From contig NZ_JAPEMI010000001.1 in NCBI RefSeq assembly GCF_026342835.1, positions 186,001 to 250,000 of the forward strand: 64,000 nucleotides of DNA, in the 5' to 3' direction. The notes under the pieces were generated by a model that was not told where the DNA came from, searched no databases, and worked only from the letters and a program-made list of their open reading frames with translations. The translations under genes were made by a program, and so were the position numbers. The DNA is from Streptomyces sp. NBC_00154. Lineage in GTDB: Bacteria; Actinomycetota; Actinomycetes; Streptomycetales; Streptomycetaceae. Positions 1 to 7,585 of the stretch are shown piece after piece. Position 1 is the stretch's first letter, and the number at the start of each line of letters is the position of its first letter.

Positions 1-2
1 TG

Positions 3-68
3 ACGGAGCCGGTGCGGGAGGCGTTCGTCGCCCGGATGAAGACGTCGGTACACGAGCTGATCCGCTGA
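3..68 (+). CDS. C-terminal end of an unidentified protein (partial)
   Basis: An open frame enters from the left edge and ends with TGA at 66-68, giving about 21 residues that finish in HELIR. It is too short to assign. A position just upstream of a drug exporter in the same direction would suit a TetR- or MarR-type regulator, but that is only a guess from context. Confidence 0.45.
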   Translation, partial: TEPVREAFVARMKTSVHELIR

Positions 69-123
69 CTCGTCCGGCCGTCCCCCACATGCGGCAGGCA
101 GGGGCCGATGTGAGGGTGCAAGC

Positions 124-2211
124 GTGACCACTGCCAGCGAGACCGCCCCCGCCGCGCAGAGTGCCGCCGCGCCGCCCGTGCTCGACCCGCGTCGCCGGAA
201 CATCGTCTTCATCACGATCGTGCTGGGGATTCTGCTGGCCGCCCTGGACCAGACGATCGTGGGCACGGCGCTGCCCACGATCGTCTCGGATCTGGGCGGC
301 GCCGCCCATATGTCCTGGGTGGTCACCGCGTATCTGCTCGCCGAGACGGTGGCGACGGTCCTGGTCGGAAAGTTCGGTGACCTCTTCGGCCGGAAGATCG
401 TCTTCCAGGTCTCGGCGATCATCTTCATCACCGGCTCGTTCCTGTGCGGTCTCGCGACCAATATGTCGATGCTGATCATCTGGCGAGGGCTGCAGGGCGT
501 CGGCGCGGGCGGGCTGATGGTCACCTCGATGGCGCTGATCGCCGACGTGATCCCACTGCGTGAACGCGGCAAGTACCAGGGTGCGATCGGTGCGGTCTTC
601 GGGGTGGCCACGGTGGTGGGGCCGCTGCTCGGTGGGCTGTTCACCGACCATCTCTCGTGGCGCTGGGCGTTCTACGTCAATGTGCCGATCGCGATCGTGG
701 TGGTGATAGCCGCCGCCCGGACGATCCCGGCGGTCAAGGCGGCCGGGCGGCCGGTCATCGACTATCTGGGCATCACCTTGGTGATGATCGGTGCGAGCGC
801 CCTGATCCTGGCGACGAGCTGGGGCGGCAATCAGTTCGCCTGGGGGTCGCCCGTCATCATCGGTCTCTTCGCGGGCGGTGTCGTCGCGCTGGCGCTCTTC
901 TGCCTCGTGGAGTTCCGGGCGAAGGAACCGATGCTGCCGATGCGGCTGTTCCGGAACCCGGTCTTCACCGTCTGCTCGGTCCTCAGCTTCATCGTGGGCT
1001 TCGCGATGCTCGGCGCGATGATCTTCCTGCCCACGTATCTGCAGTTCGTGGACGGGAACTCGGCGACCCTGTCGGGCGTGCGGACTCTGCCGCTCGTCAT
1101 CGGTCTGCTCGCGGCCTCCATCTTCAGCGGCAATGTGGTCAGCAAGACCGGCAGGTACCGGATCTTCCCCATCATCGGTTCGCTGATCATGGCGGCCGGG
1201 CTGTACCTGTTGTCCCGGATGGGTCCGGGAAGCGGGGTCTGGCTGGAGTCGCTGTACATGCTGGTGCTCGGTGTCGGCATCGGGCTGGCCATGCAGGTGC
1301 TGACGATCGCCGTGCAGAACACGGTCGACTACGCGGACCTCGGCACGGCGACGTCCGGTGTGACGTTCTTCCGTACGCTCGGCAGCTCCTTCGGCACCGC
1401 GGTCTTCGGCACGATCTACGCCAACGCGCTGGGGCCGAACCTGACTCAGGGGGTCGCGGCTGCGGCGCGGGCGGGCGGCGACCCCGCAGTCGTGGCAAAG
1501 GCGGCGCAGAGCCCGAAGGGGCTGCACAACCTGCCGCCCGGGCAGTCCGCACCGCTGGTCCAGGCATATGCGGACACGCTCCACACCGTGTTCCTCTGGA
1601 CGGTGCCGGTCGCACTGCTCGGGTTCGTCGTGGCCCTCTTCCTGAAAGAGGTGAAACTTCGGGACACCGCACGGGTCGCCTCGACCGACATGGGCGAAGG
1701 ATTCGCCTCCCCGAACGACGGGGACTCGGCGAAGCTGCTGGAGTACTCGGTGGCGAAGATCCTGCGGGGCATGGGCCCGGACACGGCCCGGCGGATCGTC
1801 GCAGCCTCGGACACCCGGCTCGACATGGCCGGCGCCTGGGCAGTGATGCAGGTGGAGCTGTTCACCCGGATGGTCGGCCATGCGGGCCTCGGTCTGATCG
1901 CGACGAGGCACCGGATTCCACCCGAGGTGCTGGTGCCGGTCTTCGACCGGATGATCGAGGAGGGGTATCTCAGCGGGGACGGTCATCTCTTCACGCACAC
2001 CGAGGCGGGCCGCCGGGAGGCGGCGACGATCTCCCGTGCCTGGGGCGCCTGGCTCAATGAACAAGTGGACCACGACGGTGCCCGCCCCGACGACGAGCAG
2101 CTGCGGGCCGCGGTCCATGCCATCGCCAAACGGCTGCTGGCTGAGGACCTGACGCAGGAGCTGTCCCCGGCGGACGCGGCCGGTGCGTCACGGGTGCCCG
2201 CCCGGGCCTGA
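124..2211 (+). CDS. DHA2-family MFS drug exporter with C-terminal cytoplasmic extension
   Basis: This 695-residue protein is a proton-driven multidrug exporter of the EmrB/QacA (14-TM, DHA2) type in the cytoplasmic membrane. Residues about 25-525 carry the run of hydrophobic helices. The loop 2-3 signature is visible as [10 protein letters not shown], and motif D1 appears as [13 protein letters not shown] near the first helix. The GTG start is supported by a GAGGG ribosome site at 112-116. After the last helix there is a soluble tail of about 160 residues (about 535-695). It resembles a winged-helix MarR-like fold ([21 protein letters not shown]), which ordinary DHA2 pumps lack. The tail may sense substrate or regulate the pump, but that is inference. 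The substrate cannot be told from sequence. Confidence 0.93.
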   Translation: MTTASETAPAAQSAAAPPVLDPRRRNIVFITIVLGILLAALDQTIVGTALPTIVSDLGGAAHMSWVVTAYLLAETVATVLVGKFGDLFGRKIVFQVSAIIFITGSFLCGLATNMSMLIIWRGLQGVGAGGLMVTSMALIADVIPLRERGKYQGAIGAVFGVATVVGPLLGGLFTDHLSWRWAFYVNVPIAIVVVIAAARTIPAVKAAGRPVIDYLGITLVMIGASALILATSWGGNQFAWGSPVIIGLFAGGVVALALFCLVEFRAKEPMLPMRLFRNPVFTVCSVLSFIVGFAMLGAMIFLPTYLQFVDGNSATLSGVRTLPLVIGLLAASIFSGNVVSKTGRYRIFPIIGSLIMAAGLYLLSRMGPGSGVWLESLYMLVLGVGIGLAMQVLTIAVQNTVDYADLGTATSGVTFFRTLGSSFGTAVFGTIYANALGPNLTQGVAAAARAGGDPAVVAKAAQSPKGLHNLPPGQSAPLVQAYADTLHTVFLWTVPVALLGFVVALFLKEVKLRDTARVASTDMGEGFASPNDGDSAKLLEYSVAKILRGMGPDTARRIVAASDTRLDMAGAWAVMQVELFTRMVGHAGLGLIATRHRIPPEVLVPVFDRMIEEGYLSGDGHLFTHTEAGRREAATISRAWGAWLNEQVDHDGARPDDEQLRAAVHAIAKRLLAEDLTQELSPADAAGASRVPARA

Positions 2212-2296
2212 CACCGGCGCCGCCCGCTCGCCCCACCGCCCGCAGGGTCCCGGTGAGCACTTTCGGCGTGATGCCGCTCAGCGGACCGCGGAGTGA

Positions 2297-2752
2297 TCAG
2301 TCGGCGAAGACCGCCGTCGAGTAGACCCAGGCGCCATCGTGCCGGACGAATCGACTCTGTTCGTGGAGCGAGTCCGGCCGGCCGTTGTCCGTGTAGTGGG
2401 CGCGGAAGGTGACCGTCCCCGTGGTGTGGAAAGCGCTGCCGTCAGTCGTCGCCAGGATCTCCAGGCGCACCCAGCGCATTGCGGGATCGAAGTCGATGAC
2501 CGGCGGCCGGGTGTCCGGGTGCCAGGTGCGGAGCAGGTACGCCGCGTCCTGGACGACGAACGCGGCGTACCGCGAACGCATCAACGCCTCACAGGTCGGC
2601 GCGGCGGCCCCGGCGTGCAGTCGACCGCAGCAGTCGGCGTACGTGGCGGAAAGGCCGCAGGGGCACGGCGAGGCCGGAGTGATCGCGGTGGCCGGGGCGA
2701 TCCGGGTACGCGCGGCGGAAGTCTGCCGGGGGCGTGAGCTGCGTCGGGACAT
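2297..2752 (-). CDS. YchJ-family protein with SEC-C zinc motif
   Basis: The 151-residue protein belongs to the YchJ/UPF0225 family. It has a short basic N-terminus, then a SEC-C type metal site (CPCG followed by DCC, residues about 32-45), and then the conserved YchJ core with RSRYAAFV, YLLRTWHP and a C-terminal HEQSRFVRHDGAWVY. The SEC-C motif binds zinc; the molecular role of the family is not established. A longer frame reads through from the neighbouring regulator, but the ATG at 2752 matches family length. It converges with the exporter and sits downstream of the GlxA-type regulator on the same strand. Confidence 0.88.
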   Translation of the reverse strand: MSRRSSRPRQTSAARTRIAPATAITPASPCPCGLSATYADCCGRLHAGAAAPTCEALMRSRYAAFVVQDAAYLLRTWHPDTRPPVIDFDPAMRWVRLEILATTDGSAFHTTGTVTFRAHYTDNGRPDSLHEQSRFVRHDGAWVYSTAVFAD

Positions 2753-2823
2753 GGCCCCATTGTGACCTGCGACGGGACCGGGCAGGTGCGCCAGGGCGGA
2801 CGCTGCCGTACCGGACCGGTGCG

Positions 2824-3786
2824 TCATGTCCCTGCGAATCGGCGGCGGTAGTCGGTGGGGGTGAGCCCGGTACGGCGGCGCAGCTGGGCCCGCAGGTTCG
2901 TCGCCGTACCGAGTCCGCTGACGCGGGCGACCACGTCGATCCGTTCCTCGCCGCGCTCCATCAGCCGGCAGGCGAAGGTGATCCGCCGCTCGGTCAGCCA
3001 GGCGAGCGGGGTGGTGGCGAGCTGGGAACGGAAGCGGCGGTGCAGGGTGGCAGGGCTGACAGCGGCGTGCGCGGCAAGGCCGGACACCGTGAGCTCCGTG
3101 CCGAGGCGCTCCTCGGCCCAGGCGAGCAGCGGGCCCAGCGAGGTGTCGGGCACGTCGGGCAGCGGATGCTCCACGAACTGCCGCTGGCCACCGTCGCGGT
3201 GGACCGCGAAGACCAGCCGGCGGCTGACGGCGGCGGCGATCTCCGCGCCGTGGTCGCCGCGGACGATGTGGAGGCCCGTGTCGAGGGCGGCGGCGCTGCC
3301 CGCCGCGGTGATGATCTGCCCGTCGTCGACGAACAGCACATCGGGGTCGAGGCGGACCTGCGGGAAGCGGGCGGCGAAGGCATCGGCCCAGCGCCAGTGG
3401 GTGGTGGCGCGGCGGCCGTCCAGCACACCGGCCGCGGCCAGCGTGAACGTACCCGTGCAGAAGCTGACCAGACGGGCGCCACGGCCGGCGGCGCGACGGA
3501 TCGCGTCGAGGACGGCCGGGTCGGGGTCGGTGTCCGGGTCGGGGCGGTTCGGCACGATGACCGTGTCGGCCCGGTCGACGGCGTCGAGTCCGGCGACTCC
3601 GGTGAGCTGGAAGAAGCCGTGGTGCATGCGCACGGTCGGGGTCTCGGCGCAGAGCTCGAATTCGTACCAGGGCACCGGCAGCTCGGGGCGGCGCAGCCCG
3701 AAGAGTTCGGTGGCCACGCCCAGCTCGAACGGGTTGGAGCCGGTGGAGACGATCATCACGACCCGGTGCGAGGATTCTTGCGCCAT
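2824..3786 (-). CDS. GlxA-family transcriptional regulator (DJ-1/PfpI + AraC HTH)
   Basis: This is a two-domain regulator of about 320 residues. The N-terminal half is a DJ-1/PfpI-like domain, with the elbow Cys in LVSFCTGTFTLAAAG. The C-terminal half is an AraC-type double helix-turn-helix with the typical tail GFGT-like SGLGTATNLRAQLRRRTGLTPTDYR. Such proteins act as cytoplasmic DNA-binding activators or repressors, usually of divergent genes. The start is uncertain: GTG at 3822 and ATG at 3786 are both possible. I chose 3786 because the protein then begins just before the DJ-1 strand (HRVVMIVSTGSNPFELG). It is divergent from the cupin gene, its most likely target (inference). Confidence 0.9.
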   Translation of the reverse strand: MAQESSHRVVMIVSTGSNPFELGVATELFGLRRPELPVPWYEFELCAETPTVRMHHGFFQLTGVAGLDAVDRADTVIVPNRPDPDTDPDPAVLDAIRRAAGRGARLVSFCTGTFTLAAAGVLDGRRATTHWRWADAFAARFPQVRLDPDVLFVDDGQIITAAGSAAALDTGLHIVRGDHGAEIAAAVSRRLVFAVHRDGGQRQFVEHPLPDVPDTSLGPLLAWAEERLGTELTVSGLAAHAAVSPATLHRRFRSQLATTPLAWLTERRITFACRLMERGEERIDVVARVSGLGTATNLRAQLRRRTGLTPTDYRRRFAGT

Positions 3787-3839
3787 GTGCGATTCGTAGC
3801 ACTCACCCGAAGCGGAGTCCACCGCCGAAGATGGGACAC

Positions 3840-4256
3840 ATGAGCGATCACACGGCGACGGCCGGCCCGGACCCGATCCTGCTGAGCGATGCCCTCAAGA
3901 CATTCGAGGCGCTGTGGAGCCCCCGCATCGTGACCCGCGTCAACGACTACGACGTGCGGGTCGCCAAGGTCCGGGGCGAGCATGTCTGGCACGTCCATGA
4001 GGAGACCGACGAGTTCTTCCTCGTCCTCGACGGCGCCCTGGACATCGCACTGCGCGAGGCCGGCGGGGAGCGGACGGTCACCCTCGACCGGGGCGCGGTG
4101 TTCGTCGTCCCGCGCACCACGTGGCACCGGCCGTACTCGGCGGCCGGTGCGTCACTCCTGCTGTTCGAGCCGTCCGGAACGTCATCGGTGGGCGACCGGC
4201 ACGACGAGGTGCCCGACCATGTCGAGGCGACATCCGGACACGTGCTGGAGACCTGA
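3840..4256 (+). CDS. Small cupin-domain protein
   Basis: A 138-residue single-domain cupin. The metal-binding motif is present as HVWHVHEETDEFFLVLDGALDI, with the second motif GAVFVVPRTTWHRPYSA. Such proteins bind a divalent metal and act as small isomerases, dioxygenases or sensors; the substrate is unknown here. ATG codons at 3831 and 3840 are both in frame. The second is preferred because a purine-rich stretch (GAAGATGGGA) lies before it. The gene is transcribed away from the GlxA-type regulator with only about 50 bp between them, so the two probably share a control region. Confidence 0.85.
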   Translation: MSDHTATAGPDPILLSDALKTFEALWSPRIVTRVNDYDVRVAKVRGEHVWHVHEETDEFFLVLDGALDIALREAGGERTVTLDRGAVFVVPRTTWHRPYSAAGASLLLFEPSGTSSVGDRHDEVPDHVEATSGHVLET

Positions 4257-4266
4257 ACACGGCGGG

Positions 4267-4291
4267 GACAGCAGGGTTGCGGGCTGCTGTC
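4267..4291. terminator. Stem-loop between convergent genes
   Basis: GACAGCAG (4267-4274) and CTGCTGTC (4284-4291) form a perfect 8-bp stem with a 9-nt loop. It lies between the convergent ends of the cupin and methyltransferase genes, where a bidirectional terminator would be expected. There is no U-tract, as is usual in Streptomyces. Confidence 0.55.
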
Positions 4292-4327
4292 GGTCCACTG
4301 AGCCGAAGTGAGCTGTGCGGCTCGGAG

Positions 4328-5137
4328 TCAGGGCTTGCGGGCCACACCCGCGTATCCCGGGATCGGCTCGTCGCCCGGCACGTCGATGACCTCACCGAGC
4401 TCCGGGTGCCAGTCCGCGGAGAGGGTGACGCCCGGCTCGACGAGCTCCAGCCCGTCGAAGAACGCACTGAGTTCGGCATGCGAGCGCGGACGCAGCGTCA
4501 TCCCGCGGGCCTTGTACATGGCGGAGGCCTGGGCCGCACCCTCGGGGTTGAAGTCCCCGGTGGTGTGCGAGAGCACCAGATAGCTGCCCGAGGGGAGCTG
4601 CGCCACGAGCCGGTCGACGAGCTCGGCCGCACCGTCCTCGTCGTCGAGGAAGTGCAGCAGCGCCAGCAGGGACAACGCGATGGGGCGGCTGAAGTCGAGG
4701 ACCTTGCCCGCCTTCTCGAGGATGGCCTCCGGCCGGCGGGCGTCGACCTGGATGTACTCGGTGGCGCCCTCGGGGGTGGAGCGCAGCAGGGCCGCCGCGT
4801 GCGCAAGGACGATCGGGTCGTTGTCGCAGTAGACGATGCGCGCATCCGGGGCGGTCTGCTGTGCGATCTGGTGAAGGTTGGGCTCGGTCGGGATGCCGGT
4901 GCCTATGTCGAGGAACTGACGTACGCCCCGCTCGGCGAGCCAGCGGGTGGCGCGGTGCATGAACGCGCGGTTGACCCGGGCCATGTCACGGCCCCGTGAG
5001 TCGAGGGCCAGGAGCTGCTGGGCCATCTGTTCGTCGACCGGGTAGTTGTCCTTGCCGCCGAGGAACCAGTCGTACATCCGGGCGGGATGCGGCTTGCTGG
5101 TGTCGATCTCGATGGGCTGCGGGTCGTGCCCGGTCAT
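4328..5137 (-). CDS. DUF574-type SAM-dependent methyltransferase
   Basis: A 269-residue protein of the actinobacterial S-adenosylmethionine methyltransferase family Pfam Methyltransf_19 (DUF574). Hallmarks are the N-terminal HPARMYDWFLGGKDNYPVD, the SAM-binding glycine motif FLDIGTGIPTEPNLH (about 75-90) and the acidic ribose-binding strand VYCDNDPIVLAHA. Genomes of Streptomyces carry many copies, and their methyl acceptors are mostly unknown. The ATG start at 5137 places the family motif about 15 residues in, as usual. It is followed on the same strand by no close partner. Upstream lies the DUF397/XRE pair about 90 bp away. Confidence 0.92.
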   Translation of the reverse strand: MTGHDPQPIEIDTSKPHPARMYDWFLGGKDNYPVDEQMAQQLLALDSRGRDMARVNRAFMHRATRWLAERGVRQFLDIGTGIPTEPNLHQIAQQTAPDARIVYCDNDPIVLAHAAALLRSTPEGATEYIQVDARRPEAILEKAGKVLDFSRPIALSLLALLHFLDDEDGAAELVDRLVAQLPSGSYLVLSHTTGDFNPEGAAQASAMYKARGMTLRPRSHAELSAFFDGLELVEPGVTLSADWHPELGEVIDVPGDEPIPGYAGVARKP

Positions 5138-5227
5138 AGCGCGCTCCTTGGGTCCGTGGATCGGCGAACAAAGAATGACGTGTGGCGCGGAACAGGCGCC
5201 GGCTCTTCAGGGTTCGGTACGTCCGCG

Positions 5228-5473
5228 TCAGGTTCCGGTCAGGAGGAAGTCCGCCTGACCCGCCTTGGCGCCCTGGATGAATGCGGCGATCTCACGGGGG
5301 GTGTAGATAAGGGCGGGGCCCTCGGGATCCGCGGACTGGCGTACAGCGACTCTGCCGTCGGCCAGCCTCATGGCCTCGACGCAGTTGCCCCCGTTGCCGC
5401 CGCTCCACGGCTTGTACCAGCCTTCGGAGCCGAGTTCGGCGGCCGGCATGCCGTTGTATATGGGGTCGATCAT
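5228..5473 (-). CDS. DUF397-domain small protein
   Basis: An 81-residue protein of the DUF397 family (GWYKPWSGGNGGNCVEA near the start, then VAVRQSADPEGPALIYTPREIAAFI). In Streptomyces these small proteins are encoded next to XRE-type regulators of the WhiJ/AbaA kind and are thought to bind or modulate them. Its ATG overlaps the stop of the XRE gene by one base (TGATG at 5471-5475), so the two are translationally coupled and probably work as a pair. Confidence 0.93.
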   Translation of the reverse strand: MIDPIYNGMPAAELGSEGWYKPWSGGNGGNCVEAMRLADGRVAVRQSADPEGPALIYTPREIAAFIQGAKAGQADFLLTGT

Positions 5474-6333
5474 CACAGCTCCTTGCGGAAGTCCCGGAGG
5501 ATTTCCTTCGTGCGTTGTGCAGTTGCGGCCTGAGCCGCCATGCGGTCCATGACTTCGAGGTAGGAGGCCACCTCGGGGCGCGCGTCGAAGTAGACGGCGC
5601 CGGTCAGGTACTCGCTGTACACCATGTCGGGCAGTTCGGGGACGGCGAAACGGAAGAGGACGAACGGGCCATAGGTGCCGGGGTGGTGACCGGTCGCGAA
5701 CTCCGCGATCTGCAGCGTCACATTGGGCATTTCGGTCGCCTGGAGCAGCCGGTCGGTCTGCTCGCGCATGGCATCGGCGCTGCCGACGGGACGGCGCAGG
5801 ACCGTCTCGTCCATCACCACCCACAGCTTCGGGGCGTCCGGGCGTGTCAGCAGTGCCTGACGCACCATCCGCAGCGCCACATGGCGCTCGATGTCCTCGG
5901 GCCGGGTCTGGCCGACGGCACCGGTACGCATCACCGAACGTGCGTAGTCCTCGGTCTGCAGGAGTCCGGGGACGAAGTGCGGTTCGTACATGCGCAGGAG
6001 GCTTGCGGCGCCCTCCAGGCTGACGTACATGCTGAACCAGTCGGGCAGGACGTCGTGGAACCGCTGCCACCAGCCGGGCTTGTTGGCCTCCTCGGCGAGC
6101 TCGACGAAGGAGTCGGCCTCGCCGTCGGCGATCCCGTAGGCCTTCAGGAGCAGTTGCACATAGGGGATCTTGAGAGCGACCTCTGCGGTCTCCATCCTGC
6201 GAATCGTCGCAGGAGCGACCCGCAGCACCTTGGCAGCCTGGTCACGGCTCAGGCCGACACGCTCCCGCAGGTCCTGCAGGCGCTTGCCGAGAACGACCTG
6301 ACCCACGGTCGGGGCGGACCGCGGTTCGCTCAC
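5473..6333 (-). CDS. XRE-family regulator with DUF5753 (WhiJ/AbaA-like)
   Basis: A 286-residue DNA-binding protein. Residues about 14-50 form the helix-turn-helix (LGKRLQDLRERVGLSRDQAAKVLRV, then ATIRRME). The remainder is the DUF5753 domain found in the WhiJ/AbaA/Scr1 group of Streptomyces developmental regulators. The open frame extends to 6399, but the GTG at 6333 is preceded by an excellent GGGAGG site at the right spacing. The DUF397 gene follows with one-base overlap, and a HATPase-type gene is divergent. These three parts match the WhiJ-like clusters that influence sporulation or antibiotic production; which process is controlled here is not shown. Confidence 0.93.
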   Translation of the reverse strand: MSEPRSAPTVGQVVLGKRLQDLRERVGLSRDQAAKVLRVAPATIRRMETAEVALKIPYVQLLLKAYGIADGEADSFVELAEEANKPGWWQRFHDVLPDWFSMYVSLEGAASLLRMYEPHFVPGLLQTEDYARSVMRTGAVGQTRPEDIERHVALRMVRQALLTRPDAPKLWVVMDETVLRRPVGSADAMREQTDRLLQATEMPNVTLQIAEFATGHHPGTYGPFVLFRFAVPELPDMVYSEYLTGAVYFDARPEVASYLEVMDRMAAQAATAQRTKEILRDFRKEL

Positions 6334-6396
6334 TTCAGACCTCCCGATGCGCTGTTTGCGAGCAGTGTGCCATGCGTATGCCTTCAAAGACACAGT

Positions 6397-6417
6397 CACT
6401 CTGGAATTTTCAGAGTG
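6397..6417. promoter_or_regulatory. Inverted repeat between divergent XRE and ATPase genes
   Basis: CACTCTG (6397-6403) and CAGAGTG (6411-6417) are perfect 7-bp arms around GAATTTT. The repeat lies in the 119-bp region between the two divergent starts, so it is a candidate operator for the XRE regulator. Function is inferred from position and symmetry only. Confidence 0.55.
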
Positions 6418-6452
6418 CCCCTTGCCAAGTGTTCGCGACAGGGGGAGAGTTG

Positions 6453-6998
6453 GTGAGTGAACCAGTTCACTTAGTCATGCCCGCTCCCTCCCCCCGGGAT
6501 GCGGAGCGTGGTGCAGCCCCCCACTGTGAGGAATCGGTCGTGGCACCTGGCAGTGCGCTCATCCCCCGGCACGTCGACCTCAGCCCCGGGACGGAAGCGC
6601 TCCGGTACTGCTTCGCGTTGCCCGCCCACCCGGAATCGGTGGCCGGTGCGCGGCGGCTGACGCGGGCCCGGCTGGACGAGTGGCGGCTGGACGCGGATGC
6701 ACACGAAGCGGCGGTCCTGATCGTCTCGGAACTGGTCACCAATGCGGTGGTGCACACCGCGAGCGCTCGCGTCGTGTGCGAGCTGCACCGCCTCGAGAGA
6801 CGGCTGCGCATAGCCGTACAGGATCAAGGACACCAGCCCGGTGGCCCGAAGCTGCGTCGCACCGCCGACGACGAACACGGACGCGGCCTGCTGCTCGTCG
6901 ACGCGATGAGCAGCGCCTGGGGGTCCCGCGACGCGGGGGACGGCTCGGGCCGCATCGTCTGGGCAGAACTGCCGCACGGCACGGAGCAGTCATGTTGA
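6453..6998 (+). CDS. ATP-binding protein of the anti-sigma/HATPase type
   Basis: A 181-residue GHKL-fold protein like the many orphan RsbW/SpoIIAB-type ATP-binding proteins in Streptomyces. The N box is SELVTNAVVHTAS and the G-box region is DDEHGRGLLLVDAMSS. The fold binds ATP and either phosphorylates or sequesters a partner (anti-sigma or antagonist); the partner is unknown here. The long frame begins at 6372, but GTG 6453 has a GGGGGAG site five bases ahead. It is divergent from the XRE/DUF397 pair, matching the arrangement of WhiJ-like loci, and is followed within 10 bp by a small conserved gene. Confidence 0.9.
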   Translation: MSEPVHLVMPAPSPRDAERGAAPHCEESVVAPGSALIPRHVDLSPGTEALRYCFALPAHPESVAGARRLTRARLDEWRLDADAHEAAVLIVSELVTNAVVHTASARVVCELHRLERRLRIAVQDQGHQPGGPKLRRTADDEHGRGLLLVDAMSSAWGSRDAGDGSGRIVWAELPHGTEQSC

Positions 6999-7006
6999 GG
7001 AACGCA

Positions 7007-7435
7007 ATGTCCCAGTTGCTCGGAACGCGCCGCTCCCGTGAGCCCCAGTCGCCCCGCGCCGGCGACGGCGGGGTACAGCTGCCGGTGCCCCCCGCGCTGT
7101 CGGCGAGTCTGGGCTGCGACGCGGTGGGGGTCCCGGCCGCATACGGCTTCCGGCTGCTGTCCCATCTGCCACGCACCGGCTGTGTCTTCGCGGACGCCGA
7201 CCGCTGGTGGTGGATCGTCCCGGCGGGTTCGGACCTCGAACTGGACTGGCCGGCGCAGGTCGCGTACGCCAGGGGTGCGTACGTCCCCGCGACGCGGCCG
7301 CGGCTGATCCACGCACCCGACAGCCGTACGCCCTACACCCCGCCCATTCCGCTGTTCCTGATGGTGTGCCAGGTCACCGGCGTGACACCGTCCTGGGCAG
7401 TGACCGATAGCCCCCGCGCGGTGTCCGCCGGCTGA
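7007..7435 (+). CDS. Conserved Streptomyces protein of unknown function
   Basis: A 142-residue protein with no domain I can name. It has VPPALSASLGCDAVGVPAAYGFRLLSHLPRTGCVFAD, a tryptophan run in RWWWIVPAGSDLELDWPAQVAYARGA, and PYTPPIPLFLMVCQVTG near the end. I recall similar proteins encoded beside HATPase-type genes in other Streptomyces. There is no signal peptide or clear membrane segment. ATG codons at 6992 and 7007 are in frame. The second has GAGG six bases ahead; the first would overlap the preceding stop. It probably forms an operon with the ATP-binding gene. Confidence 0.75.
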   Translation: MSQLLGTRRSREPQSPRAGDGGVQLPVPPALSASLGCDAVGVPAAYGFRLLSHLPRTGCVFADADRWWWIVPAGSDLELDWPAQVAYARGAYVPATRPRLIHAPDSRTPYTPPIPLFLMVCQVTGVTPSWAVTDSPRAVSAG

Positions 7436-7540
7436 CCCCAAACCCCTTCACTACGCCCCTGACCTGGTATTTTTCCCGCTCGGTGCACCGTCACGCTGCG
7501 TTGTCAGTGGCGGGTTCTAGTGTGGCAGCACTGATCGAGA

Positions 7541-7560
7541 AGCCCGCCGCGAAGCGGGCT
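7541..7560 (+). promoter_or_regulatory. Leader hairpin ahead of the WGR-MoxR operon
   Basis: AGCCCGC (7541-7547) and GCGGGCT (7554-7560) form a perfect 7-bp stem with loop CGCGAA, ending about 12 bases before the GGGGG ribosome site of the next gene. It could be a terminator of the preceding gene or a leader structure affecting translation of the operon. Confidence 0.5.
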
Positions 7561-7585
7561 GTCCAGGTGTGAAGGGGGCGGGCCG

